The notes under the pieces are model-generated. The model saw only the letters and a list, made by a program, of their open reading frames with translations, did no database searches and was not told where the DNA came from. This document shows positions 35,423 to 46,967 of a DNA stretch of 64,000 bases, piece after piece. The number at the start of each line of letters is the position of its first letter. Position 1 is the first letter of the stretch. Where the stretch lies: contig JAVFKD010000015.1 of the NCBI GenBank assembly GCA_036429605.1, positions 1,635,421 to 1,699,420 on the forward strand, written 5' to 3'. A program made the position numbers and the translations under genes. This stretch comes from Cladobotryum mycophilum. Its lineage: Eukaryota > Ascomycota > Sordariomycetes > Hypocreales > Hypocreaceae.

Positions 35423-37474
35423 TCAGAGAGCTGCCCCCACTGGCATACTAGCAACTCCATTGGAAGAAACTGATATCCCACCCGTCCTCTCACGCACACC
35501 AAGCGCATGAATCAGATAACGCAGCATGCCATTCACCCAGAAACCAACATTCTCCCTGGTTACCCGATCATAGATGGCTCCATGCATGGCCTCTCTGTCC
35601 TCCTCGCTCATCCTCAGCGCCTTGTCAATCTCATCAGTTACCCTCGTCAGATCCCATGGGTTGATCTGAATGGCATGCTCCAAACTGCTGGCTGTCCCGC
35701 TGAACTCGGATATCATCAGCGGTCCGTGGTTATCGCGCTGACAGACAATGTACTCCAGCCCAGTTGTGCTCATTCCATCCCTCACGCTTGTGATGAGCGC
35801 AATGTCTCCGCATCGAAGAAGGGCAAAGTACTCGTCCTCCGTAAGATGCTGCGAATAGCTCTGCACGGGGACGTAATCGAGTGAGCCATACATGGTGTTG
35901 ACCGAACTAAGCAGCTCGTTCACCTGGCTCGCATATTTCGCCTCCTCGCCGTCGTCATCATCGATCGTCGTGGGGCTCGTGATCTGCAACAAGACAACCT
36001 TTTCCTGCCACTCGGGGTACCTTTCGAGGAACCGTCCAAACGCCATCAGCTTCTTGTCCACGCCGCCTAGACTATCCAGTGGGTCACAGCCGACAATAAT
36101 CTTCTTGCCCCGATGGATGGACCTTAGTGCTGCACACTTCTCGTCAATGGCTTTAGTCCACGCCAGCGACGTGATCTTGCGTGTATCGATGCCGGCTGGA
36201 AATATGGCAACGTGCACCTCCCTACCAGGAGCTTCCACCTTGTCCACATCAGCAGAGAGGCCGAGAATCCTCGTACAACAGGTTGCAAAGTGCTGTGCAT
36301 AATGGTATGCCTGGAAAGCAATCAGGTCCGCCCCCAGAGGTCCCTCGAGAACTTGTTTGCGCCGCGAGAGGCATCGAATCAGCTCGCTCGTCGGGAATGG
36401 CGCGTGTAAAAAGAACGAGATGTACATGTCCGGGCGACGCCGTCGAAGAATGCTCGGCAACAGCATAAGATAATAATCGTGCACCATGACGACGTCTCCG
36501 GACTTGTAGGTTTCGCAAATCTTGTCTGCAAACGCCTCGTTCATGCGGCAAAAGTCGGCCCATCGAGAATCCTCTCTGCGGCCGTTGGTCGGCGGGTGTT
36601 GCCTGTAATGAAACAGGGCGCAAAGGTCGTGCTCTGCATATCGTCGCCATCTTGATTGGTTTTTCAGTTTGATTCCTTGCTTCGTTACATCGGAATCGTC
36701 CGCCAGCCAGACAGGTATTGTTCGCAGTTCATCATTATACAGCTGCGTCTCTAAATGCAATTGATCCAAGTTGGATATGAAGATTTCGTCAGTCTTGGTC
36801 TTGTCCTTTGCTGGAGCGTGATCACCAAGCGCAATGGATGTGGACGTCGGTGCCACTCCTGATGTTTGGTCATCATCGTCCTGATTACCGATCTCGCCGG
36901 TCCATGCAACAATGGTATGACGCCAAGGATTGGCTTTGGAGGACAGGTAGGCTAGGGAATCTAGGTGAGCTGATTGATGGTACCGCCCATTCAACTCCTG
37001 ATTTCGGTTAGACGTGAACTGATCACGACATGTTCAATCACTTACCCAGGGAGAACCATGTCGATATTTCAGGGCATAGGGGATAGTAAAAGTGGCAGAT
37101 ATAATGTTCCCGCTTAGTTTCACGCTCTTATCTGCGTCTGGAGCTATAGTCTCATTCAGCGAGAGCTGAGATATCTTTCTCAGCAGCTGATGTTTTGGGG
37201 TGTTGAAATATCCCGGCGTTGTGCTGGAGGAAGTGTTATGATGGCTCCCAAAGTAACCCGGAGTGAACGGCTCGTGGTTTGAGTCACCGCGATTTGGACG
37301 CTGATCGTAGGTGCCTAGAGCGACACCTGGAGTAACGGGAACTCTGGTGATGGCATCCTGCTCATGAGGTGGCAACAGAGTATCATTTCGCTCGGGGACT
37401 GGTCGGGGTGCTGGGTTTTCAGGACTCTCGGTAGGCGTTGGATAGCCTGGTACGGCTCCAGGTCTGGATGGCAT
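35423..37474 (-). CDS. GT20 trehalose-phosphate-synthase-like protein, probably non-catalytic
   Basis: Exons 37474-37046 and 36997-35423, joined over a 48-nt intron, give 667 aa. The N-terminal ~110 residues are disordered and Pro/Thr-rich, as in the regulatory subunits Tps3/Tsl1. They are followed by SGNIISATFTIPYALKYR and WTGEI, then the GT20 domain (VHDYYLMLLP at 315-324, RDGM at 549-552, EYIVCQ after it). The stretch that is normally DRLDYxKG, whose Arg and Lys bind the UDP-glucose phosphates, reads DPLDSLGG (448-455), so both key residues are missing. The Trp/Tyr pocket before LFHY is also altered. There is no C-terminal HAD phosphatase domain. I infer a regulatory or orphan member of the trehalose synthase complex rather than an active Tps1. 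The family is certain, the inactivity is inferred. Confidence 0.85.
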
Positions 37475-38365
37475 ATTCTGTTCGAGTCCAACTCTGCAAT
37501 TTGGTACCCAAATCTTTCAATCTAGGTGGATATATCGGGAGAGAAAGACGATGTTTCAAGTGGTGGAGTTGAGAAATCCCTTGGGTAGAAGAAGAAAGTC
37601 AAACATACAAAAGGCGTAAAGCTGAAAGAGTGCAAGAGTCGACATCCAGTTGAAGCAGGCGAGAACGACGTGAAATACGTGAACGCTTAACTCACCTGGC
37701 AGTCTCAAAACAAGGGGGTCCTGGAAACTGCAGGATCTGGTGGGATTTGTTCGCCTTGTCTCCGGACGATTTGCTCCGCCCTGATTGATTGATTGACACT
37801 TTTGGTATGGAAATCAGTGGAGTTATGCAGCTTTGAAGGAATACAAATGCCATCTCAAACCCCCTCTTTTGGGTTGGTTGGTTGTACGTGACGTGTGATG
37901 AACCGTGTGCCTGCATGAAGATATGATGTAAGTTGTTACACATCTCCGGAGTTACCTTATCGAGTTAATTGCTTTCAAAGATGTGAACGATTGAAAGGCT
38001 CTGATTGAGTGGTATTCATAAAGTGAGGCTTAAAGAATGATGTGCATAATTACTGGGTTGCGGCTCTTGGTTAAACGCTGTTCGCCCTCATCCATGACAT
38101 CAGCGCAACGCCATCGAGACAACTCCAAATTGCTTGGCTACCAGTCACACTCGAATCATTACTTGTGCGCCACGTGTCGTGTCGCCCTTATTGTCAAACA
38201 CAAACAGCCTTGAATGTTGTTGCAGTAGGTAAGAACTCAAAAAATTAATATTATGATTATGACATGTGAAAGCTAATGAGGATATGAGATGTTGTTCGAT
38301 CCGTGCATCGTTTCCAGAAACATGGGATACCCCCCCCTAAGTCCATCATCCCAGAGAGCAACAAA
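37475..38365. other. Spacer upstream of the GT20 gene
   Basis: About 890 bp, no gene. It should contain the GT20 promoter and the 3' UTR of the hemerythrin-like gene. Confidence 0.5.
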
Positions 38366-39137
38366 TTAATCCTTGGGAAACTTCTTAAACATGTCCATCA
38401 ACTTGTCTATCGGCGCTGTCATCATGCCCACGACAGTCTCAAAGGGCGGCTTATCCGGCGCTGAAGGATGACTGTGCGTTGGGACAAAGTGCTTGGTCCG
38501 CTGGAAGCTCTTGGCAAGTCTCTCGGACTCTTCAAGGTCGAGAGCCTTTTCCAGCCGGGGCAGGTCTTCCTCCTCCTCTTCTTTGATGTGCTGGCTGAGG
38601 TCGTCCCAGAGCCTCGTGATGGTGGGGAGAAACTCGGGTTGTTCGGGCGACATGCTCTGGAAGTCATAGAGTTGCTCCTTGATCTGTGATTGAGCCCCCT
38701 CTCCGGTCCCAAGTTAGAAAATGGAATGGTTCGGGTGAGGTGGTGGATTTTTGGATAGATGGATGGTTTCAAGTACTTCCCTTTTGATGCTCGGTTCGAT
38801 CTTTGTTGGCAATGGTGACCCCATCCGTAACACTCTTCTCTATCGCAGGGTACACGACAATTTCCTCGGCAATAGAGTGGCGCGCAAGCTCCCAAACAAA
38901 CTGATTCTGATAGCGCTTCTGCTCATCCGCATCCTTGGAATCGATGATTCGATTATAATACTCCTCAAGCTCACGGTGATCCTTGGTGATGGGACCCGAA
39001 ACTCGCGACATGCTGAGAGACGTGATGGAAAACGGGGCACGACGTGATGATAGTGCGAATGCTCTGGGTACAGTTCTGCGTGTGGTATGCGACACGATGA
39101 TGGCCGTTCGGAGAGTGCAGATCTTCATTGACAGCAT
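38366..39137 (-). CDS. Hemerythrin/HHE-domain protein with mitochondrial-type leader
   Basis: Exons 39137-38777 and 38700-38366, with a 76-nt intron, give 231 aa. The first ~40 residues are Arg/Ser/Thr-rich and free of acidic residues, like a mitochondrial presequence. The HHE cation-binding four-helix bundle follows: H54 in TKDHREL, H87 and E91 in HSIAEE, H117 in RTEHQK, and H158/E162 in SQHIKEEEEE. These are the usual di-iron ligands of the family. Such proteins bind non-haem iron and are linked to oxygen, nitric oxide or iron handling; the exact role here is unknown. The splice choice needs care: the chosen donor is GTACTT at 38776 with acceptor CGGAG. A better-placed phase-0 donor would need GT where the sequence reads GGAAGT, and its acceptor CACAG is at 38681-38685. 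Confidence 0.85.
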
Positions 39138-39797
39138 GTTTTTCTCACGATGGTTGAGCCAAAAGGCCTACATGAATTGATCTACATGGTACAATATTTA
39201 TACACAACTTCTCTCAGCTACAGTTATCCCCCTCTGATTGGGTCATTCAGTTCAAATCCAAATACAAGGTTTCTCTCAGCAAAGCAGCGGCAGCGAATGA
39301 TGTAAAGTATAATGATAATCATGATGCCCCAATTGCTTCATTGGCTTTACACCCATGACATTCTCGATGTACAGAGGTCGCACCAAACGAGCTGAGCTGA
39401 CACGTCAATTCAACAAATGGAGATTGGCCTGAACGACCGAGAGTCGGGTGATTCCAGGGAACTGTAATCATGACGCATGAGTGCAACGAAACAAATCGCT
39501 ACTCCAGGACCAACCAAGATTTCGCTACGAGAAGGTCGCATCCCTGCCAAACCAAAATGTGTAGATCATCATCTTGCCGTCATTCTGAACGTCACTGTGT
39601 TGAAACTTTTTATAAATTACACAACCCATTTCCTAACACAAACAAAACAACCTTTCCACCTTTTGCACTCAAATATAATTAACAAAAAGTATCGAAACTG
39701 TAATAACACACATCGAACAAAGTACACGATTACGAATCCAATCAAAAGAACAGAAAGAAAAGAAAAAGAAAGAAAAAGAACAAATTGAGAAAAAAAC
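39138..39797. promoter_or_regulatory. Divergent promoter region, HHE gene and small hydrophilic gene
   Basis: 660 bp between divergent starts. A CCCCT (STRE-like) and an inverted CCAAT (ATTGG) occur close together at about 39229-39241. The last 60 bp before ATG 39798 are A-rich. No gene is seen. Confidence 0.4.
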
Positions 39798-40434
39798 ATG
39801 GAGGACTTTAAGAACCAGCATAGAGTTGGAGGCGTAAGAGATATGCCTCTCAACACCGATAACGCCGCACCCGCCGGCAACACAACATACGGAGGCAACG
39901 CCTTTATGGAAAACAGCTCAGCTGGGCAAAACACCACCGGCCACGACGTAGGTCTCGGCGCCGCCTCCAACACGGCCCAAGTCCCTTCCACCGGCGCCCC
40001 CTCGCAAGGCGACTATGACAACTACGGCACCAACCACGGAGACACGCCTTCTGGCACTGGCACCGGAATCGGTAACAAAATCAAGGGCATGGCAGCCCAG
40101 GGCCATGTAAGTCAAGACCTCTCTCTTTCTCTCTCACACTCACACACACACTCTCTCTCTCCCTCTCTCCCTCTCTCCTTTTTTCTCTTTCTCTCCCTCT
40201 CTCTCTCTATTACGCCAGCTTTAGTTGAACATGCAAAGACTGACAAGAGACAACCAAAAACAGGGCCTGGGAGAAGCGCTGCGTGCAAACGTAGGTGCCG
40301 CCGTGGACACCATGGCGGGGGATAAAGAAGGACAGGCGAGGAACGAGGAGATTGCTAGGAAGGGACGGTATGAGATTAATGAGAGGCAATTTGCGCCCAA
40401 GGGGAACAAAGGGAGCGATCAGAGAGTCCTATAA
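39798..40434 (+). CDS. Small hydrophilic Gly/Asn-rich protein, unknown function
   Basis: Exons 39798-40106 and 40264-40434 around a 157-nt CT-rich intron give 159 aa. The protein is strongly hydrophilic, rich in Gly, Asn, Thr and Ala, with no Cys, no signal peptide and no hydrophobic segment. The C-terminal part (ALRANVGAAVDTMAGDKEGQARNEEIARKGRYEI) is a charged amphipathic helix. Composition and size resemble fungal hydrophilins and other stress-induced or conidial proteins, but I recognise no defined family. The intron contains a (CT/CTCTCT)n tract at about 40120-40212 and a CACACA run, making it length-variable. The start is well placed after an A-rich leader. Confidence 0.7.
40120..40212 (+). 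repeat. CT-rich microsatellite inside an intron
   Basis: Long (CT)n/(TCTC)n tract with CACACA, lying between the donor at 40107 and acceptor ending 40263 of the small hydrophilic gene; polypyrimidine but far upstream of the acceptor. Confidence 0.8.
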
Positions 40435-41569
40435 GTTAAAAAAATCCATTCATCACACCTCTTTCATTGCTTTGGTCAAGCTAGACAGTTAGTTGGCTTG
40501 GAACATAACTTCCTCAAGAACGCCGTATAAACAAGTGACTGATCAAATGCCTATACCCATCGGTAATATGATCCCCTTTAACACCAGATCACTGCCATCA
40601 CAAGCAAGCAAGTCTTCGGAGAAATGTTTGCTTGTTTTTTTCCCCCGGAATACATTCATCTTCACTGATCTCAACGGTGCAAGTATATTCCTGACACTTT
40701 TATCTCAGAGAACACCGCGGCAGCCAACCTCTCGTCTCTTTATCACAAAGTGTACCTACTAACCAGGAAGCAGTATCCCAAGCCGAGATCATTCTCAACC
40801 CAAGTGCGTTCTCTGGGTAAGCGGACCTGTGTGATACTCCTTGCTATAGAGATATCATGGGAGCACAATTTGACTAAACGCAAAGTTCAAATACAGTCAT
40901 ACGCTCAGATACAATAAAGGCTTACTTTGAGCTTGTGTCCCCCAGGGGATGTGTCACAATTAGCTATAGATGGATACGTCCATTCTACAATCACTAACCT
41001 ATTTCTCTAGCCCAAGACTTCGAAAGCTATAGACCAGACTCGAACGTATTGCCAGCTCCACAAAGAAGCTCGGGAGTGAGAGGGAGGGGGTGTCTATGAT
41101 TACGCCAATGCCACAAGCGTTGATAGCAATGGCCCGAATCTTACATGACCAAGGTAGCATGGTAATGCAAAACGGCGAGGTATCAACTCAAGAAAGCCAA
41201 CACATGGCACAAATAATGCAAAAGGAAATTTGGAATACATGTGCCGACATTGACTATAAAGGGTAATCCGCAACAGCCAAGCCCCATATCCCATCTCCTC
41301 CTAGTCATTCGCATTTTTTACCCGCTCTCCCCCCAACACAAACCTCGAAAGAAGAGGTCGGTCTAGTGACCCAGCATGGCATTCTTCTAGATGCCTTTCG
41401 TAGCATGGAACTGTCACAGCTGGGAGGACTTTGCCGATGCAACAAAACAGAAACCACAGATACATCCGTTATATCCTTTCCAAACAACACACCCCCCATC
41501 GCCCACCATGTCCAAGAACAGTTTTCCCTGCATAACGCACCAGAAAGCAAGTTACATATTCCGCCCTCT

Positions 41570-41581
41570 CCCCCCCCCCCC
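41570..41581. repeat. Homopolymer C12 tract
   Basis: Uninterrupted C run in a gene-poor spacer. Confidence 0.9.
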
Positions 41582-41965
41582 ATCCGGAGCCAAGAAACTT
41601 GGTCGGCGAGAAAGAAAAGAAGAAGGGAAAAAAACGGGCGTGTCAGCCGTATACGCGTCAGAAACCCCCTCCCCCCAAATTTTCACAACTTCAACACGGC
41701 AGTACAGTACGGCCCGACCCTGCATTGCCGGATTCAAGGGCAATTCCCTGTTTCCGGTGTCCACTCATTAACATTTTCATACACCTCCCTTCCGAGAACA
41801 GAAAAAGAAAAGAAGAAAAGGGAGAGAAAAAAACAATATTCCGATGGATATTATACCCCCCAACACCGCGAAATAACCCCGGTGAGGAGAAAGGAGAGTC
41901 GCATAATGCATATACGAAGCAACAAGCCCCCCCCAAACACCTAACCAAAAAGTGCCACTCATCGA

Positions 41966-42040
41966 GGGTGTCAAAAAACACCGGCCGGTCTGGTAATAGT
42001 ATTCGTATGTTGGTGACCGACGATGATTTTTGAAGCCCCC
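41966..42040 (+). mobile_element. MITE-like 75-bp inverted-repeat element, copy 2
   Basis: Begins GGGTGTCAAAAAACACC and ends ATTTTTGAAGCCCCC. It has the same length as the element at 34465-34539 (opposite strand) and shares its left end and the core GTAATAGTATT. The right end is partly mutated. TGCCACT occurs on both sides (41953-41959 and 42042-42048) close to the ends and may be a target duplication, although a 6-bp gap remains on the left. Confidence 0.6.
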
Positions 42041-45000
42041 TTGCCACTGTAAGAAAAGCGGTTCCCTCGAATGCCAAGCGAAAAGGCCACCCTCCTCCAC
42101 CCTCCACAAAAAGAAAAAAGAAACAAGATTCACATGTCCAAGTAACTGCCGTCATATTTGGTCATGTTGTTGTTGGGAGGGAAAATTTCTCTCTCTCTCT
42201 CTCTCCATCAGATCCTGCAGCTTTCTCTCAGCGGCAAATTCCCATCCGGAATTTTTTTGGTTTCAGGCGTCAAAAAAAGGCCAAGGCCAAGGACCAATCG
42301 GAACTCGCCCAACCCTTCGTTGTAGATGAAGGGCACGGTATCCAAAGATTATCGAGGGTTTCTGCCGCGCGCGCATTTCGACGATCGTGTCGTCATGGGA
42401 TATAATAAACTGTTTGCCGCCCGGAATACTAAGCAAACTACTGGAGTAGCAACATGGTGGGCGAAATTAAGGAGAGATATGCCCTCAGGTCGTCCATCGA
42501 GGTCTCGAGCAGAAGACCGAGAAAGAATAAGAAATAGCCGAGTTACTCCACAACCAAAGGGATATCTGCCAGATCTCATAACAACAAAGAGATAATCAAG
42601 AGTCTTCAAGCGTCGATACAGCGGAGAACTCTCCTGATTACTCCCCTCCCCACCATTCCCCCTTGGCACACATCATCACCATTTCCGGATTGCACCCGGG
42701 AGTGGTTCTTTCCAATCGTCCCCTCTCCCCACGATAGCAGGATCCCCCAAAAAGGGAGTAGGGATCGTCCCTGTTTATCCCCCCAATAACACGCAGGCGG
42801 TGGGCCCCACGGCTCTCTGACACGCATCCCGAAGCCCTAAGAGAGATTCTTTTTTTCCACCGGTTTGCGGGTTTACTAAATCCACGCCATGAGATAGCAT
42901 CACACCCGAGGTTCAAAGAGCAGAACTTGGATGAAATGAGTTAGCCAGCCCATCAGTGGTTCTTCATGCTACAGTAGTCAATCGCCAGTGTAGAGGAGAC
43001 GGTGAGACATTCGAATTCCTCCGAAATTATTCACCAGAAATCATGGTTGACGATCTACTACTACTTAGTCTGGGATATCCATAGTAACCCCGATAACAAT
43101 GATATGAGGCACAGAAGATAAACACCAGGGACTTGCTCGAGGTATTCAGACGCTCCCCCGGAGCCAATGTTTGCGCACGTTCCCAAGTCCAACTGCCGAG
43201 CTACCACCCTGACCGACATCGTGCTGCCTGGGCCAATGGAGAGAGTCCATCAGTACACTTGGATTGCCTAATATGGCAGTGCCCACGTCCGGCCAGACTT
43301 GATAAGAAGCCATTCTCGCCACCTGGCATCTGCAAACCGTCATTGCAAACATTGTTCTCCGTTCAAAGGCTAGTCGCTCAGACCATCAAGGTATGCAGTC
43401 ACCCATGCATGCAAGACACTGCTCTATATGTGTTGAAACATCTGAGGGGGTGTGGCGGCCCACCGTTAGGGTGGTTCTTCTGCTCATCCAATGACAATAG
43501 CTGTTCTTGAGGAGAGACAATGACTATATTCTGATGCCTTGCCTCACAACAAGGCAATTCGTATGAGAGTGTTTCAACTCGGGGTAATGAGTGCGAGTCC
43601 AAATTTTAGCGGCATATCGAAGCACAGTTCAGTCAGGTCCGGCAAATGGTGTTCATAAGTTTCTGACAGGGTGAACTGCTACTGCAACCAGTGTATCCAT
43701 GCTCAAACCCCATAGTTCGTGCATCAAGTGCCGTGGAGACCGCAACGTAACCTTCTCAGCGGGAAGAATTTCTGAAGAGTTTTTTTCTTCTTCTCGAGGG
43801 GGGCGCATTACATGGCAGCTGCGGAATACACCGCCACTGCGACGCTCTGCAGGACAGGCACAGGGAAATCCAACCTGGTATGTACATGTCCGACGCAAAA
43901 CAACGTAGCCTCTTGAATTTCATCTTGGGCTAATGCCGGAGACGACAGCGGCAGAGATGTGGACTTTGGCGCATTGACCCGAGGTAAAAATTAACGGACA
44001 AGCCCCCCCCCGGCCCGGAATATAATAGAGATTCGAGCTATAGAGGCGATACGAGGGCAGTGCTGGCATTCGTCGGTGCGCCAACGGGCTGTCTCCTATC
44101 AGCGATGGCAAACATCTCGGCACACCAAGCATCAATCAAGAATCTGCAGTGCTTGGCAACCTCCCAGGCCCTTGGCCGTGGGATGCGACAGAATCTCTCT
44201 CATCTCATCAACGGTCAATAGTACGCAGTAGTGAAACATTCTCTTCCCACCAATGCGGCAGGTAAAAGGAAAAATACATACAACGATGTCAATGTCAGAG
44301 ATTTCTCTCATCTTAGCCCATCGATCGCGTTTCATATGCCGACATTACTGAGACAGGCCCCAGAGAGGCCAAAAAAATTTCATCATACTTGTAAACCCGG
44401 CAACGGCTTGTTGCATTGGTCAAGGATCATCCTGACAAGCCGTCATTGACGTGTGTTTCCTTGGACTCGGTTGCTGTAAGCACGGAATTGCACCACCATA
44501 CTAATTCTCAGTGGCCTTCACATGTGCAGATCCTATTTCTCGAAACCCGTAGAAAAAGGAATAGAACAATGTCGTCAAGTCCTATGGGCTATCCGCCTTG
44601 GGGTTTGGTGCCTAGGTCTCAGCTGTGCCAGGGTCCTCTTGCACGCCCTCTGCAGTGCTCTCCCACCCAGCCCGTCTTGGCCGTTTTGCATCCTATGTGT
44701 ATTTGGCTACAGAGATTTATCAATTCGTCAACGGTATTGGTCGGTCCATCAAGGAGAAAAAGCTTGAGTGCGCACTGACATGACAACATGGCAAGAGAGG
44801 CAGCCTGTGTCTGCAGTCCATCGTGAACGTGCGGTGAAGGTTTCCACTCCCAATGCTACCCACCGGTCCGTATCGTAAATGCCTTGGTTCTCATTCGGAA
44901 AAGTTTGCTGTTGTCAAAGCTGCTGAGAATGCATGCCGCCGAAACACTCTAAATGAATAGAAGAAAAATAGGTTCCCTAGGTCCACGCTCGGGTCGAATA

Positions 45001-45489
45001 CCACCATCATCTGTGGGAGTATCAACTTGAGCGCAGCCAAGGGTCTCAATGGTGCGGAGATATGGACTACAGAGTTTTAGGCCGCGCGTATCCCATACAT
45101 CCCAGCATGAACTTTCAACACGTATGTAATTCGCTGTCCTGGCGTAGAGTATGCCACCTTGATGAGTTGCAGTGCTCCTCCCGCTCTGCATCCGACGTGC
45201 CGCTTTGCATCGACGAATCCCAGTCCTTCACTTTTGCCTCACCGTACGTTGTTAGGTTTTACCGCCGCCAACCGAGAGATGATGCAGTGCACTGAGTTTT
45301 CCAAGTTCTTTTTGATGAAAAATATCCATGTGTCCTGTGTGGGATGCAAAATCATCCATAACCTGCGGAGTTCTGCCTCGAAAAGATTTTTGAATGCAAC
45401 TCTAACGCCTGTAAAACACCGAGTATGCGTACTTCCAATCGCGCTGCTGGAGTGAATCTTTCGATTCATCTCTTTGCTTCCCTGCTGGT

Positions 45490-46414
45490 TCAATCATTCT
45501 CCTTCTCCTTCTCATTCTCATTCTCCTGGTCGAATCCATAATCATCCACTTCCTCTTCCGAATCCTCAACGGGCGGTGTCACAGCGCCAGATAGCTGACG
45601 CATGGCGCTGAGTTCAGCACGTATGTCGAGTAAGATTTCATTCTGTCGGCGTATTAACCCAGCAAGGGCTTCGGTCGTAGCGTCAGCCGACCCTGATGCT
45701 GAAGGCGCCCTTCGTTTTGCCTCTCGGCGAGCCAAAAGGTTATATCTCGTCGCCAAGGCTTCGTAGTCGGGCACCTGTGTTGAGACATGGAACGTAGGTC
45801 AGCAGGCGAATAATAAGAAGAGCGGCAACCAGGAATAACAATAGAGCATGTGACAAAATGAAGAAGGAAAAGAAGAAGAAAACAGTCCAGTAAAGGGAAA
45901 GAAAGCAAAACGAGAACAAGCTCGTTAGTGTACTGACATCCTCACCCCTAGACACTTTTAAAGATGCAGCAGCGATGGCGCGGGCGGCAGGCTTGATCTT
46001 GCCATCCTTGTCTACCAGCAGCTATATACAGGACAACGCAGTTCAGCAAGAATTCGGGGAGTGGCGTATCGTCGATTACGTCTCAGGAAGTAAATCAAGA
46101 CCAATGACAACGACGAACTATTCAGGGGGCCACATACGTCCTCGCATTTATGGTGACCAGCCACGCAGTGAGAACACTTGGCACTCTTTTCTGAAAGACG
46201 GCCGCCCCAAAGGAAGGGCACATGTTAGCCAAGCGTAATAGAAGTTTGTGTGTTTTAGCTCTCGGCTTCGATTGGAAACCGAAAGTAGATACGCAATGAA
46301 AGGAGAGTACGAACCACCTTGTCCGCGGCATATATGACCGGGATTCTTGACCATGCGGCCAGCGCACGGCCGACAAGGCGTTGACCATACCGGACCCTTC
46401 TTCTTCCCCAACGT
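45490..46414 (-). CDS. Cys-rich multi-exon protein with Zn-cluster-like motif and coiled coil (5' end unresolved)
   Basis: Exons supported on the minus strand: about 46414-46318 (upper limit uncertain), 46190-46138, 46021-45938 and 45774-45490, with introns of 127, 116 and 163 nt. Spliced together they give CRPCAGRM...HICRG, then EKSAKCSHCVAGHHKCED, then LLVDKDGKIKPAARAIAAAS and a C-terminal exon predicted to be helical (EALAGLIRRQNEILLDIRAEL) with an acidic tail. The six cysteines are spaced C-x2-C-x11-C-x8-C-x2-C-x6-C, close to the fungal Zn2Cys6 pattern but with x11 in place of the usual x6. Further 5' exons probably lie up to 46967, where another frame has CTCGAKL...SRQPC. Function unknown; DNA binding is only a possibility. 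Confidence 0.5.
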
Positions 46415-46967
46415 TTATTAGCTTCCTTCCTCCGTCCGTACGACGTGGTCGTGGGTAAGGGGAGTTGTTGCTCAAGTAGAAATGAGATGGCTCACAGCAG
46501 GGGGCTCTGGAGAATCGTGGACGGTTTTTCGCCGAGGCATCTACGCCTGGTGCAGCCGTTAGCAAGTCTGATACACACGAATGCCACTGGATAGATAAGT
46601 GATGTATTCCCAAACTGTCTAGTAAACTGCAGAGACGGCAACAAGAGACGGCGCCACTTACTACAAACGGTGACAAGGCTGGCGGGAGGTTTGATCAAAG
46701 GTGAAGCCTTCGGCCAGCTTAGCGCCACAGGTGCACACACGACCTTCCACAGGGATGCCGCTCCTTCGATATCCAGAGTAGCTCCCGATGTGGACGGGGA
46801 AAATCGACGACTGGTTTGCTTTCAATAAAGGCCGAGAGTGAACGATAGTCTTTGCTAGTTGGAGCGAGGTGACGAGTGTTTGGTTGTGGCAGCGGTTGTG
46901 GCGAGCTGATGTTTAGCCCTCCGTCCTGGTCTCTTTGAAACGGATGATGCTGCATTTGTATGTACAT
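46415..46967 (-). other. Probable 5' exons of the Cys-rich gene
   Basis: Two frames look coding-like: one from ATG 46967 (LAPTSKDYRSLSAFIESKPV) and another around 46680-46770 containing VCTCGAKLAEGFTFDQTSRQPC. They are in different frames and I could not fix the splice sites linking them to the exon at 46318. Confidence 0.35.

Larger units (their letters stand above)
40435..45489. other. 5-kb gene-poor spacer
   Basis: No convincing gene. It contains a C12 run (41570-41581), many short C/G and A runs, the second copy of the inverted-repeat element (41966-42040) and a CT repeat near 42190-42206. Open frames here lack domain signatures and overlap in several frames. Confidence 0.45.

Noticed and set aside
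42326..42595. Plus-strand ORF with basic composition in the 40-45 kb spacer
   Set aside because: No homology signal, no clear promoter or intron structure, and competing frames on the other strand.
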